Shown here: positions 20,963-31,961 of the stretch, piece by piece | How the letters are laid out: the number at the start of each line of letters is the position of its first letter | How positions within the stretch are numbered: position 1 is the first letter of the stretch | Assembly (NCBI GenBank): GCA_032718475.1 | Contig: JAUCBJ010001800.1 | Coordinates: 16,862 to 80,861 of the forward strand | Length of the DNA stretch: 64,000 bases | Source of the DNA: Nemertoderma westbladi | Taxonomy: Eukaryota; Xenacoelomorpha; Nemertodermatida; Nemertodermatidae | Direction: 5' to 3' | Notes under the pieces: model-generated | Told to the model about the DNA's origin: nothing | What the model saw: the letters and a program-made list of their open reading frames with translations, nothing else | The model's database searches: none | Translations under genes and position numbers: made by a program

Positions 20963-23233
20963 ATGTCTGACACTAAGCAAAACCTGTCGGACAGTCTCCT
21001 AGATACAACCATCTGTGACCCAGACAGGAGTGTGGAACGTGAGGGACCGAAGTTCAATTCACCTCCTACCGTAAGAAAGATCATCCCTCCAGTAGTAATA
21101 TCAGAACCTAGGCTGGTCCAACACCGTAGGTCTATCATAGGCACTCGAGCTCAGGTCAAGCGGGACCAAGAAGCAGCGGAACAACAACAACCCGCAAGCC
21201 AAGAACTTATTTCTCAACGGCCCAACAGCTCCAGTAGTGAGGATACTGTAGAGCTGACACCCGACCGCGGAGCAAAGATGACGGATGCGGTTTATTCGGA
21301 TCCCCTTCTCATCCTTCCTGCAGCCGTACTCACTAGGTTATTGATTGCGGTGGAAGAACACCAGATCGATTGGGCGAGAAGTAAGCGATCGACTAAAGAT
21401 AGTTATGCGGGATATACAAGGGAAGAACTGAAGTCTATTGTCGAGTCGCAATGGAACTTCCCCGGACCCGGACTCCCGTTTGATTTATCAGAAGCTGCCT
21501 GGGAAGACATACACCGGATGGGAGTAGCCAAGGAAACCATCGATCCAGCTGTGTGGAAGAGGTCCGCAGCCGGATACGCACAGGGATTCTTCAGCTCTAT
21601 GGAGCGAGTAAAAGAACAACTGTTTCAACAACCTCAAGGACCTCAAGAGCAGGGATCGCTGCTTTATCAAGTTAGGGAAAGAATTCTACGAATCAGGCTA
21701 ATCTTATCAGCCTTTGAGGAGGCTTCTAAAAGAAGACAAGACACGTCGTTGCAAGTTGCTGTAAAGACTTGGTTTCAAAGGGTGAGTCTCCAGGTTCAAG
21801 GAACGGCTCAGTGGAAAGTTCAACTGGATGAGCGCTCAACCCATGGAGAATCAACAGACGCTACTTTTTCCCAAGTGGAAAGTGAAGCGACGGCAGAGAA
21901 ACCGCATAAGAGGCATGCCATTGACATCTATCTGTCAGACTATCAACGTTTTTTAGGTGATGAAGAGTTGAGGAGAAGACTAGAGGGACTTAGCCCTAAT
22001 AGTGAAGGAGCCAAGCTTGTGTTGGACGCAATCAATGTGGATAGGTTAGCTGCGAACCAAGCTAAATTCAATGAAAGCATCCGCATCGCTAAGGTTCAAG
22101 AAGAACAAGTAAAGAAAAAACGTATAGAAGATAGAAAGACAGCGGCAGTGGCAGCAGCAGTGGCAGAGGCAGAAGCGGAAAGAAAAGCAGCAGCAGCAGT
22201 GGCAGCTGCAGAAGCGGAAAGAAAAGCGGCAGTGGCAGCAGCAGTGGCAGCGGCAGAAGCGGAAAGAAAAGCGGCAGTGGCAGTGGCAGTGGCAGAGGCC
22301 GAAGCGGAAAGAAAAGCGGCAGCGGCAGTGGCAGAGGCCGAAGCGGAAAGAAAAGCGGCAGTGGCAACAGCAGAGGCAGTGGCAGAAGCAGAACGGAGGG
22401 CATCTGAAGAGACAACCCAACTAGAGTTGGAAAATCTTCAAGAGAGGCAAGACAACTTCAATAAACAGTTAACAGCTAGTAATATGCAGATGATGAGTCG
22501 ATCTACTCCCAAAAGACAGGGGTATACATCATCTGAGGAAGGCGATACCACCGATCCTGAAGGCGGAGGAAATCGATCTCGCCTAAGCAGACGTAAAAGA
22601 ATGTGCCACCGTCAGAAATTGCTTGATTTGCCCCCAGCTGTTAGAAGGCAACTAGCTAGCACAGATTTAGGTAGTACAGAACCCACAGACCAAATAATTA
22701 ACATAGAAAGACTCCCTACTATAGTAGATGAGCCTGAAATAATTAGGCCTGTTCTCGAAGCCACCCCTTCGGTGATAGAGACACCTGTACTCCCTGAACC
22801 TACCTCTAAATTCCCTCTGCACAGCACGAAGCTACCTGTGCCCCACAGAACCACCCCTGAAATTGTTCATGTCCTGGACTCCGAGCGAAATATTCATGAC
22901 TTGTCGCCCGTTGTCCCTTGTCCGCCCGCTACAACGTTGGCGCCTCCCGCTTCGGCGGTCGAGTGGTTAGATGAGGGACGACGGGAGATGGGTCTCCTGT
23001 TCGGACAGCTGAAGGAACAACATTCTCGCTCCTCTGGGCAGGCCCAGGAGATGGAGGGAACTGTGCAGCAGTTAAAGGGAACAATTAGAGAGAGTAGGTT
23101 AGAGTTGCAAGAAGTGCAGCAAAGTATCGCGCTAGAACGCGATACCCAAAGAGGTGAGGTCTCTATAGGGGTGTCGCGAACAGGCGGCGGCGGACTCGTG
23201 AGGGTCTGGGGGCACGTTAAATACTCTATATAG
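20963..23233 (+). CDS. Element A ORF1: gag N-terminal, Ala-rich coiled-coil protein
   Basis: A 756-codon ORF from an ATG to TAG. Residues 1-110 are polar and likely disordered. The middle is helical. Residues about 393-480 form a repetitive helix with AEAERKAA units (Ala/Glu/Lys/Arg), resembling a long coiled coil. The C-terminal part is again polar and ends with a helical QLKEQHSRS...EVQQSIALERD stretch. It corresponds to the N-terminal half of the fused gag ORF of element B, which has the same Ala-Glu-Arg coiled-coil theme. In A it is separated by 1.2 kb from the gag core that begins after 24,200. The likely role is multimerisation of capsid-like particles; this is inferred from position and composition, not from a defined domain. 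Confidence 0.75.
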   Translation: MSDTKQNLSDSLLDTTICDPDRSVEREGPKFNSPPTVRKIIPPVVISEPRLVQHRRSIIGTRAQVKRDQEAAEQQQPASQELISQRPNSSSSEDTVELTPDRGAKMTDAVYSDPLLILPAAVLTRLLIAVEEHQIDWARSKRSTKDSYAGYTREELKSIVESQWNFPGPGLPFDLSEAAWEDIHRMGVAKETIDPAVWKRSAAGYAQGFFSSMERVKEQLFQQPQGPQEQGSLLYQVRERILRIRLILSAFEEASKRRQDTSLQVAVKTWFQRVSLQVQGTAQWKVQLDERSTHGESTDATFSQVESEATAEKPHKRHAIDIYLSDYQRFLGDEELRRRLEGLSPNSEGAKLVLDAINVDRLAANQAKFNESIRIAKVQEEQVKKKRIEDRKTAAVAAAVAEAEAERKAAAAVAAAEAERKAAVAAAVAAAEAERKAAVAVAVAEAEAERKAAAAVAEAEAERKAAVATAEAVAEAERRASEETTQLELENLQERQDNFNKQLTASNMQMMSRSTPKRQGYTSSEEGDTTDPEGGGNRSRLSRRKRMCHRQKLLDLPPAVRRQLASTDLGSTEPTDQIINIERLPTIVDEPEIIRPVLEATPSVIETPVLPEPTSKFPLHSTKLPVPHRTTPEIVHVLDSERNIHDLSPVVPCPPATTLAPPASAVEWLDEGRREMGLLFGQLKEQHSRSSGQAQEMEGTVQQLKGTIRESRLELQEVQQSIALERDTQRGEVSIGVSRTGGGGLVRVWGHVKYSI

Positions 23234-24428
23234 TGCAGGGGAGTTACTGAAGGCCCTCGTGTCTTGCGAACCATGAATTAACATGGTGCCGTGGTACCGT
23301 CTAGTCGGCCTGTTGCCGTACTGCTAGTCCTGTACACAGTAGGGGTGGTGGCTTAGTGTGATCTGTGGTTTGTGTGTGTACGTAGTATACGTGAGTGTGT
23401 GTATGGCCACTGCGAGTGAGTGTGGGAAACCTTGCCGGTTGGTTCAGTCGCCGCCGGTTATTAGTAGGACCATATCTTTACTGCGCCCCAGCATACTTTT
23501 TGCACACAAAGTTATTTTGCCCTGACGGCAAAATAAGGTACTCTCGGCTCTTTATTAGTCGATACAATTTTGTCCCCTCTGATTTTGTCACCGATTTTGT
23601 CTTCCCCGATTATGTCCTCTGTGTGTGCATGGTATGTGTCCGATTTTGTGTTTACCGTTGTGTACTTGATTTCGTGAGCATCTATTGAGTACACGTGTAC
23701 AGTGACTAGTAAGTGGTGACTTGTTCTTAGCTTTTAAGCTAGTCAGTATTGTTGGCGGAACCGACTTCCCCTCAATACTGCCGGCGAGGCGGGTGAAAAC
23801 GGTCAATATTCCATGTTGGGTAGCGCAAGCCCACTTGGGACAAGACCGTCGGTTTGGCTCAAGGGCGACCTTGATGCTCGATCGCTATCGACTGGTTCAC
23901 CCGCCGGTTGACTCTCTGAGTTGGCTCAATGTACAGTCAGGCCACAGTAAGTTGACAGTAGGCGAACTTGGGTGGAAGTTCGGCTACACACGACGAGCTG
24001 TGCCGGTGTGATCGGGGGATTGAAAATTGAACCTGGGAAGCATCGGGCTACCCTCCGGCCCGGTCTGATAAAAACGGAGTCAGACTGGCCCCAAGGGTGG
24101 TGGGACAGCGTCCGCCTCATGGGTGCGCCTCGTAGAGGAGCCCAGAAGGACGCAAGCGAAATTAGTAAACACACAAAAGGGTATACCACCACCCCCTGTA
24201 ACAATGTGTCAACCCGTTAGGTCTGAAGTATCTCATGCGCAAGGTGTGGAGCCTACACGCATCTATACTGCTAGCGAAGTAGAAACTCCTATAGTAAACC
24301 CTATTAAGGGTAATTATAGACCTGTTGATAGTGATATTCCCTATAGACCTGATCATAATCCGAGAAATTTATATACCGATAACTCGATATTAAATAACAC
24401 GATGGCCCAATAAAGTTTTACGCGTCAA
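23234..24428 (+). other. Spacer between element A gag pieces
   Basis: 1.2 kb with no recognised protein, somewhat richer in G+C than its surroundings. The reading frame of the downstream gag core is open backwards from 24,411 to a stop at 24,069-24,071 and is interrupted by one TAA at 24,411-24,413, so the native gag core probably starts upstream of the ATG at 24,429. A GAG/GTGAGG donor-like sequence lies near the end of ORF1 (23,151-23,159). Whether ORF1 and gag core are joined by splicing cannot be decided; I found no strong acceptor in the right phase. Confidence 0.5.
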
Positions 24429-27400
24429 ATGGCTAGAACCGAAGCCCGCCAAGCGGTAAAGGTGGGAGAGATAGTCAAGTTCAATGGATATGAGATGAAA
24501 TGGTTACCTTTTAATGAATATTACAAAGATAACATACAGAACTCTGTGCTATCTAATGGAGAGAAACTTAGATTCCTCATCGAGTGCTTGGAAGGATCTC
24601 CTAAGTTAATGGCGTTAAAGTTTATTGGACATCCAGACGGATTAAGACAAGTTTGGGATACACTAAACATCAGGTATGGTAATAGGAATAACATAGCTGG
24701 GTATTTGTATGCAAAGTTGGTAGCGCCCCGAAAGTTTATTAGCAGCGGGATTATAGAGTTTTCCGATGAGATTCAGGAGATCTGCAGACAATTAGATTGG
24801 CTAGGTAAGTCTCATGAGTATCAGAGTGCTATGGTTATTAGAGCAGTGGCTTCTACTTTACCGAAGGGTGGAGTAGGTACACGCTGGGACAAGAAAGTGT
24901 TATATATGATGGAACAACAACAACGAGACCCTACCATGGCTGATCTCATGTCATTCTTGGATGGCGAAGTGAAATTACAGCTCATAAAGCAGTCCAGAGA
25001 GAAGACAACGGAAAACAAGGTAAGTGAGAAACCCGTCTCTAGGAGAAAGGTAATACCAGTGTGTTATACAGATGACGGCGAAAGCCAGACTTCCCAAGGA
25101 GAGGATAGCGGGAAAGACACTGAAAGATCTTATTATGTCAATAAAACGCCTAAAGACCAGGTAAGTAAATTCAAGTCTCGAACCAATGACAGGAGAGAAC
25201 AGGTAAGAAAAACTCCTCCTACGTCTCCCAAGAGAATTCAGGTGAGAAAGCCCGAAGAAAGAACGAGTGTGCACAATTTTATTCAAAATAAGGTAAGTAA
25301 CATCAAACCGAAATGTGCGCTATGTGACGGGACTCACCGTTTGAATATGTGTGATGAATTCCTGAAGAAATCATTAGCGGAGAGACGGGAAGTCATGTGG
25401 GATAAGCGGTTGTGTTATAATTGCCTCAGACAAGGACACCAACGGCGAACCTGTTACTCCGACACAAGGTGTGCAAAGTGCGGTGCGAAACATCATATCT
25501 TGTTGCACACTGAATTCGAGCGAAATAGTCCGAGTCAGGTAAGTGATTCCGAACTACATGTCCAATTCAGTGATGTGAACGACACTGATCAATCTGAGAT
25601 GGAAGGATTCTATACGGACGAGTTCTCCGACGAAAACGAATCCTGTTACATGATAAATACCGCAGTGTATCGAGCACTCACGTATGAAAAAGATATAGAC
25701 AGCGACCTCACCCTAACTACTTCTGATCGACAACCATCTTGGAAAGCGCCATCTTCCAATGTAGGAATCCGAGAATTTCCTGTAGTACAGGTAAGGGTCC
25801 ACGGACCTAAAAGGAGTTATGTAGTGAACGCCCTCCTTGACTCCGGTAGTACAGGAACATTCATCGACAAAGAACTAGCCGAAGACATCTTTGCTGGACA
25901 ACCCAAGTTCCGAACTAAGCTAAACATGTCAGGAATTATGCAGGTTTGGAAATCTACAGTAATCGCGGATTATTATGTAGGTGCGTTGTCCACCCCCCAG
26001 GATGAACTAGGAGAACATAGTATAAGGTCAGTAAAAATGGTGGCGATAAAGAACTTCGCTACCACTCAAGTGGAACCTTATAACTGGGATGAGGACGATT
26101 TCACCCAGCAGCTGGAAATACCTAGATTCAACACCGATTACCCTGGAGTGCAAATACTCATCGGTCAAAACGCGCATGAAGCGCTCGAGACATTGGAGAA
26201 ATGGCCCGCTCAACCGCAACCACTACAAGCTTATGCGGGAAGAACTAGAGTGGGTTGGTACTTTACTGGCCCTTCCCGTAGAACTCTCATGGAAAGATTA
26301 CCGAAAGACCAGGTATGTCAAGTGAGAGAATGGGAAGTCGAGAGCAGTGAGTTAGACGATCCAACTGAGGGAACACCATACTCCTCAGATAATGACGATG
26401 TCCACCAACTTTTTGACGAGGAGAATGCCATCGATCTCCTTAAGGAAAACGAGACTTGGCAAAACCAAGTGAATTTATGTCAACTCCTTCTTCCATCAGA
26501 GCGAGACGACTATAACGACGAGCTTAATGACGTCATTGAACGTTATAATGCCAAGACTCGGGACGAACACGCCGTACGATTCTTTACTCAAGAGGCTGTA
26601 GAGCCCAATTCCTACGATAAGGCCCTATCGGTAGAGGAAGAAAGAGCCAAGCAGATCCAAGAGACAACTACACGTTTTCTTAAAGATCAAGGTAGATATG
26701 AGATCGGTCTACCTTTCCGAAAGCGAGAACCAAAGTTTGTAAACAACAGACCCTTGGCGGAGAAAAGAATTGCTCAACTACATCGACGCCTTACGGCAAA
26801 TTCTTCAGCTAAAGAAATGTATCAAACGCAGTTGAAGAAGTTTATTAGCAAGGGATATGCGGAGCTAGTACCGGAAGAAACACCTATAACTGAGAGAACG
26901 TATTATTTAACTCACCATTATGTTCCCAAACCCGGTAAACCCCATGAAGTACGAGTGGTGTTTGACGGCTCCGCCCTCTATATGGGCCAATCCCTTAATT
27001 CTGAATTGTTACCCGTACCCAACTTGCTCCAATCATTGTTGGGAATACTTTTAAGATTAAGACAATATTCCATTGCTTTCGCCTCAGATATAGAAGGCAT
27101 GTTCTTACAAGTCAAAGCGCTGGATAGGGATCGAGATAGCCTACGATTTCTGTGGTGGCCTGAAGGAGACCTCAACCAGAAACCGGTGGAGTACTGGATG
27201 ACCATCCAAGCTTTTGGGATAATCTCGAGCCCTTCAAACGCCTGTTCCGTGGTGCGCACCACTGCGGATGACAACCGAGACGCCTTCTCTAAAGAGGTGA
27301 TTGACAACATTAAGCGGGATATATACATGGACGACAATCTAAAGTCCCTTCCATCAGTCAAAGAAGCCATTGATGTCGCTAAAGGAACGGTAGAGTGCTT

Positions 27401-27497
27401 AAAAAGAGGTGGATTTCGATTAACTAAATTCACCAGCAACTCCCGTGAGTTTCTGGAGTCGATGATCGAGATCGAGGAGCAAAAGACCTGGATCTAA
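24429..27497 (+). CDS. Element A gag core, zinc knuckles, protease and reverse transcriptase
   Basis: A 1022-codon ORF. Residues 1-170 match the BEL gag core (VKFNGYEMKWLPFNEYY ... LDWLGKSHEYQSAMVIRA), the same domain as in element B. A CCHC knuckle is at C329-C332-H337-C342, with a further CAKCGAKHH pair. The aspartic protease has DSGST at D471. The BEL-type RT follows, with HEVRVVFDGSA, SDIEGMFLQV and catalytic YMDD at residues 966-969. The ORF ends prematurely at TAA after WI; homology resumes in another frame at about 27,470, so a small indel breaks the RT thumb. A run of consensus 5' splice-site-like motifs occupies 25,017-26,318. Transcribed from the LTR and translated as a polyprotein. 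Confidence 0.9.
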   Translation: MARTEARQAVKVGEIVKFNGYEMKWLPFNEYYKDNIQNSVLSNGEKLRFLIECLEGSPKLMALKFIGHPDGLRQVWDTLNIRYGNRNNIAGYLYAKLVAPRKFISSGIIEFSDEIQEICRQLDWLGKSHEYQSAMVIRAVASTLPKGGVGTRWDKKVLYMMEQQQRDPTMADLMSFLDGEVKLQLIKQSREKTTENKVSEKPVSRRKVIPVCYTDDGESQTSQGEDSGKDTERSYYVNKTPKDQVSKFKSRTNDRREQVRKTPPTSPKRIQVRKPEERTSVHNFIQNKVSNIKPKCALCDGTHRLNMCDEFLKKSLAERREVMWDKRLCYNCLRQGHQRRTCYSDTRCAKCGAKHHILLHTEFERNSPSQVSDSELHVQFSDVNDTDQSEMEGFYTDEFSDENESCYMINTAVYRALTYEKDIDSDLTLTTSDRQPSWKAPSSNVGIREFPVVQVRVHGPKRSYVVNALLDSGSTGTFIDKELAEDIFAGQPKFRTKLNMSGIMQVWKSTVIADYYVGALSTPQDELGEHSIRSVKMVAIKNFATTQVEPYNWDEDDFTQQLEIPRFNTDYPGVQILIGQNAHEALETLEKWPAQPQPLQAYAGRTRVGWYFTGPSRRTLMERLPKDQVCQVREWEVESSELDDPTEGTPYSSDNDDVHQLFDEENAIDLLKENETWQNQVNLCQLLLPSERDDYNDELNDVIERYNAKTRDEHAVRFFTQEAVEPNSYDKALSVEEERAKQIQETTTRFLKDQGRYEIGLPFRKREPKFVNNRPLAEKRIAQLHRRLTANSSAKEMYQTQLKKFISKGYAELVPEETPITERTYYLTHHYVPKPGKPHEVRVVFDGSALYMGQSLNSELLPVPNLLQSLLGILLRLRQYSIAFASDIEGMFLQVKALDRDRDSLRFLWWPEGDLNQKPVEYWMTIQAFGIISSPSNACSVVRTTADDNRDAFSKEVIDNIKRDIYMDDNLKSLPSVKEAIDVAKGTVECLKRGGFRLTKFTSNSREFLESMIEIEEQKTWI

Positions 27498-28660
27498 TAA
27501 AAGATGATCTCCCAGAAACTAAGACCCTTGGTTTGAAATGGGACACCGAAAGAGATATCCTGTTTTTCCAACTAAAACAGCGAGATAATCCAGTTCGGAC
27601 TAAACGGATTTGTTGAAGTATCCTGAGCACTTATTTTGATCCATTGGGATTTATTAGCCCAGTTATATTGATTGCTCGGAGTTTAGTACAACAAATGTGG
27701 CTTGAAAACCACTCATGGGACGATCCACTTAAGGGAGAGTTGTTAAAGAAGTGGATGAAATGGGAAGATTCTCTACCAGCCATCGAGAACTTTATAATTT
27801 CCCGTTCATATTTTGGTCATGTTCTCCCTACGTATTCCTATCAACTCCATGTGTTTGGAGACGCCAGCGATATGGGAATAGGTATAGTAGCCTACCTAAG
27901 GGTGGAAACTCCGGACGGAATCAAAGTCGCCTTGGTTACTTCTAAGGCATTGATAAACAATAAGTTGAAAGTTCCTCGAGCGGAGTTAAAAGCGGCTCTA
28001 TATGCTACAGCCATCAGCCGGAATGTAACAGAACAGATCGACTATCCACCAGAGAAAACTGTCTATTGGACCGACGCTTTACTCGTGTTGGAGTATATAA
28101 CCAATGAAGTCTGTCAGTTCAGCGTCTTCGTTACCAACAGAGTAGCCATTATACTCAGTCGCACAACGATGGATCAATGGAGACATTGCCCCAGAACGAT
28201 TAATCCAGCAGACATTGCCTCCAGGGGAGCAACTCCACAAGAACTGGTAGACACTCCAGACTGGTTAGGTGGACCCGACTTCCTCTACAAAGAAGAAGAA
28301 GAATGGCCTCCTCATCTTACTACCACAGAGATTAGACAGGCCAAGGGAGCGGAGAAAGTCAAACCTAAAACTCGGGCGAGTAAATCGAAGTTATTCAAAC
28401 CTATGGTAGATCTGTCTGTACTACATACTTCCGGAGACGACGCTTTGGATCAGAAACCCACAGCCACAAATAAACTTGTTGTGGAAATCCGTGAGAAGGA
28501 TTGGAAATCTGGAATACCAGACGTCTCGCAAGGACTCTCACCTCTTCTGCAGAGAGCGATACATCACTACAGTTCCTGGAATCGACTCTGTAAGGCCGTT
28601 ACATATTTAAAGAGATGTTTTCACCATCACTACTCCGGGATGAAGGCCAAAAGGTGATAC
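27475..28660 (+). pseudogene. Element A RT connection and RNase H
   Basis: After the frameshift near 27,475 the sequence continues with LGLKWDTERDILFFQ, is crossed by one in-frame TGA near 27,613, and then is open to 28,657. The open part has FDPLGFISPV, the RNase H start LHVFGDASDMGIG, KVPRAELKAALYAT, YWTDALLVLEYI and RHCPRTINPADIASRG. This is the standard BEL/Pao order between RT and integrase. A further shift near 28,660 leads into the integrase frame. There is no ATG start of its own; it was made only as part of the polyprotein. Confidence 0.85.
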
Positions 28661-30206
28661 CACTCCAATAACATCAGTGCAGATCCATGTTATTAAAGAT
28701 CTTCCCAAATATAAGATACCCGACAAGTTTCTGAAGGAGAAGATCAGTTATCAGGAGCATGAAGAAACCAACAAGCAGATGCTGAGACTCCTGCAATGCT
28801 ATGAAGATTCCGATAAGTATTTCCAGTTGTTGAGAAATCCACAGATGCGCTTAAGGGATCGTTTCTCTAGCACAATGATAGATGGGTTGATACGTGTTGG
28901 AGGAAGATTAACGAATGCTCCATTATCCTTTGACACTAAGTTCCCCATACTCATTAGAAATCTTGAAATACAAGTCAAGATGATTGTAGATGTTCACAGC
29001 AAACTTTATCATGCTGGTAGGGAACGAGTTCTTAGCGAAATTCGAACTCGCTATTATTTTTATAAACCCCATAGAGCTCTGAACCAAGTTCTTAGGAACT
29101 GCATACCCTGTAGGAAAGCATTCAGTAGGCCTTTAACACAGCGAGAGGCAGAATTACCTAGGGAACGAGTAAGCTTCTATGAACCACCCTTTACTAATAC
29201 CGGTGTGGATTTATTTGGCCCTATTGAAGTATATCGTGCTAGGACTATTGTCAAGAGATGGTGTGTAATCTTTGTTTGTATGACTTGTAGAGCTATCCAT
29301 CTCGATATGGTGAACGATTTATCGACCAACAGCTTCCTATTAAGCTTACGACGACAGATCGCTCGCTTTGGCACTAGTAACACGATGAGATCTGATAAGG
29401 GAACTAACTTCATTGGTGCCAACAATGAAATCAAAGCTTACGTCAAAGATTGGAACCAAAGACAGGTGGACGATCAGCTACGAGTAACAGCGTCTAGCTG
29501 GACCTTCAACGCCGCCGACGCCCCTTGGTGGGGAGGAAGTTGGGAGAGATTAATAAGAAGTGTGAAGACAGCATTTCACTTTATAGTGCCTTGCCGCGCG
29601 TATCTCACCGACGAACTTTTGCGGACGTTAATGGAGGAAATCGCCGCCTATCTCAACGAGAGACCGCTTATGCCAGTCTCATCGAGTCCCGATTCCCTGG
29701 AAGCGCTAACACCCGCGCACTTCCTACTGAAGAAACCTGTAGCCATGCTACCACAATCGGAAATCACAGACGGAGACGAATACTGCCGGCAAACTTGGCA
29801 ACTCATGCAGTTGTTATCCCGTCGTTTCGCTGATCATTTCGAAAAACATTATCTGCCCACGCTACAACTTCGAACTAAGTGGTTTGCGCAGCAAGAAAAC
29901 GTCAGCGCTGGAGACATGGTTCTTATTGTGGATGTAGATCTTCCACGTAAGCGGTGGCAGACAGGTCGTATCATCGAGACTCACATCTCGGATGACGGTT
30001 TGGTGCGATCGGTAGAACTCGTCGTCATGCGACGTAACTTCAAGAAACCGGGAATTGTCTTCGAAACGCAGCAGCTCAATCGCCCAGTTGGTCGCTTATG
30101 TTTACTGGAAAGAGACAGAGAACTCTCCGGAAACTATGGGAGGCAAGATACTCTTCCCACGACCACCTCCCTAATCCAACAAACATATAGGGACTCCCCA
30201 GCTTAG
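28660..30206 (+). CDS. Element A integrase (polyprotein end)
   Basis: About 510 open codons ending at TAG 30,204-30,206. It has the zinc-binding H-x-H ... CIPC half, then the catalytic core: PPFTNTGVDLFGP with Asp codon at 29,208, RSDKGTNF with Asp at 29,394 and GGSWERLIRSVK with Glu at 29,544. The DDE triad is therefore intact. The C-terminal domain, GDMVLIVDVDLPRKRW through NRPVGRLCLLE, is the typical BEL end. The frame enters from a shift rather than an ATG, so expression as a unit would need recoding or a corrected sequence. Confidence 0.88.
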
Positions 30207-30747
30207 TAGCATATGGAGTGGGTGTGTGACCATATTATTTTATATTCTTATTATTTTATATTTATGTATGTATTATTATGTAATTTTATTATAATCGTTT
30301 TATTTAATTTTATTTAGTAGCATGTTATTTTAGCGATTATTTAGTAGATTAGTGCAATATGTTCGCGTTTATTACGTAATTACTTATATTATATATTTAG
30401 TGCGAATGCAAGAAATAATTATTTTCTCTTTCCTTACTGCCCGTATTACATTACGAATACGTAACTACAGTAAGATGAAATGTCCGTACTTATTAAAGTA
30501 CAATAAAGCCACTACTATATTCAAGTATTATTGGTAGGCAGAGTATTAGGAATGCAAAGTTCAGATCCTCGTGTCTCGGCTAAACCAAGCTCTGGGTAGA
30601 CCTTGGAAACGACTTGCCTCTTCACACTGACATTGCTTCGTGCGATATTGCTCTCATACCGTATATTAAATAATACATATAGTAGCGTGATGTCCCTTTA
30701 ACAGTAGCGTATAACGCAAAATAAATCTGTTAAACCCTTTGACCATC

Positions 30748-31016
30748 TGCAATTCTAGTCGATTAAGATATCGCGGCACCCACCGATATACTTGAAAGAC
30801 AAAATTCTAGAATCAGTGGTTAACGTCCCCAGACAACTGGAATAAACTGGTGCCCATCCTAAATATTAATTATTAATATTTACAAAATCTGTCAAAATTT
30901 AGATCCTTTAAAATTCTAGTCGATTAAGATATCGTAGCACTTACCGATACTCTTAAAAAGACAAATTCCTAGAATCTAGGATCCCAGTCCCCAGACACGT
31001 TCTGGAATAAAATTAC
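30748..31016 (+). repeat. Diverged direct repeat in the element A pol-ORF3 interval
   Basis: Two units of about 157 bp share AATTCTAGTCGATTAAGATATCG, a CACCGATA block, AAAGACAAA, CCTAGAATC, GTCCCCAGACA and TGGAATAAA. They begin near 30,751 and 30,911. The interval 30,207-31,961 otherwise has no protein-coding content I can support. Confidence 0.75.
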
Positions 31017-31142
31017 GTTTATTTAACATTAAATAATAAAATTTACGGGAATAAATTTAAATTCATATATTTCAATGAATTTAATAAATTGTCATTTTAT
31101 ACAATTTATAACATTCCCAAAATTCCATTAATTAATAGATCA

Positions 31143-31151
31143 TGGGAGCGG
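31143..31151 (+). promoter_or_regulatory. Internal polypurine motif of element A (candidate central PPT)
   Basis: TGGGAGCGG, identical over nine bases to the 3' PPT at 33,441-33,449. It lies between the end of pol and ORF3 and is flanked by short TTAATAG/CTATTAA inverted repeats. A polypurine motif in the same relative place occurs in elements B and C. Confidence 0.45.
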
Positions 31152-31961
31152 AGATTCACTCTATTAAGTGTATTGGTGTGCGAGAATCTCCAATATATAG
31201 TCAATAGCCGATAAAATTCATAAAATCATGTATAAAGAGAAATATTGACAATTAAAGAATTACTATTAAATAGCATCCCAGATCTGTATGCATGAGAATT
31301 ACCCTAATTCTACCGCTAGCTTTCCATAATGTCACCATGGCAACAACCACGCTAGAATTAGAAGTGAGTTAAAAGAACAATAGAAGGCTTGCCCCACTGA
31401 ATAGCATAGGGAATAAATAGCGCACTGCTAGTATCCAAAGATACATAATAAATAAAGTGACATTCTGGAAGGTACTTGACTAACGGACAAATGACCCGAA
31501 TGTGTGATAGAATGTGTACCATTTGTGACAGTTACGTGGAATTTGTGCGTTTGTAGGTGAATGTTACTACTAAGTTGTGTTTACAGTAGTGAGTCGCAAT
31601 TGTGAAAGTAACGCTAACTCTCCAGTAAGAACCTGAAGTACATCTAAGCCTTTGGGACGGACAGTGGAGTGACTTGTGCCAGTTATTGTTGTCGTTGTGT
31701 AGCTACATCGTTGGCGAAAGCACAGCGACGACGGTACATCGGCGCTGAGGATCTTGCACTGTCCGGGGGCAAAAGAGGGGTAGGCAGCGACGCCCGCTAG
31801 CCTAAATATAAACTCATTATAATATTGATAATCTCATATAGCAGATATGACTAAGTTGATAGAAGATGATCTTGGTATCAGGGAGCGATATACTCTAAGT
31901 TTACAAACGTTTGTTGATAGCTTGATACGCGGCGACGCTGGTCCAACTACTACGGAGGACG

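Noticed and set aside
22046-22420. Cys/Arg/Phe-rich and Leu/Pro-rich minus-strand ORFs opposite element A ORF1
   Set aside because: They are antisense shadows of the Ala/Glu/Lys-rich coiled-coil repeat on the plus strand.
23721-24220. Two overlapping open frames of 82-96 codons in the element A spacer
   Set aside because: No recognised domain, alternative starts only, and no counterpart in element B. Left as spacer.
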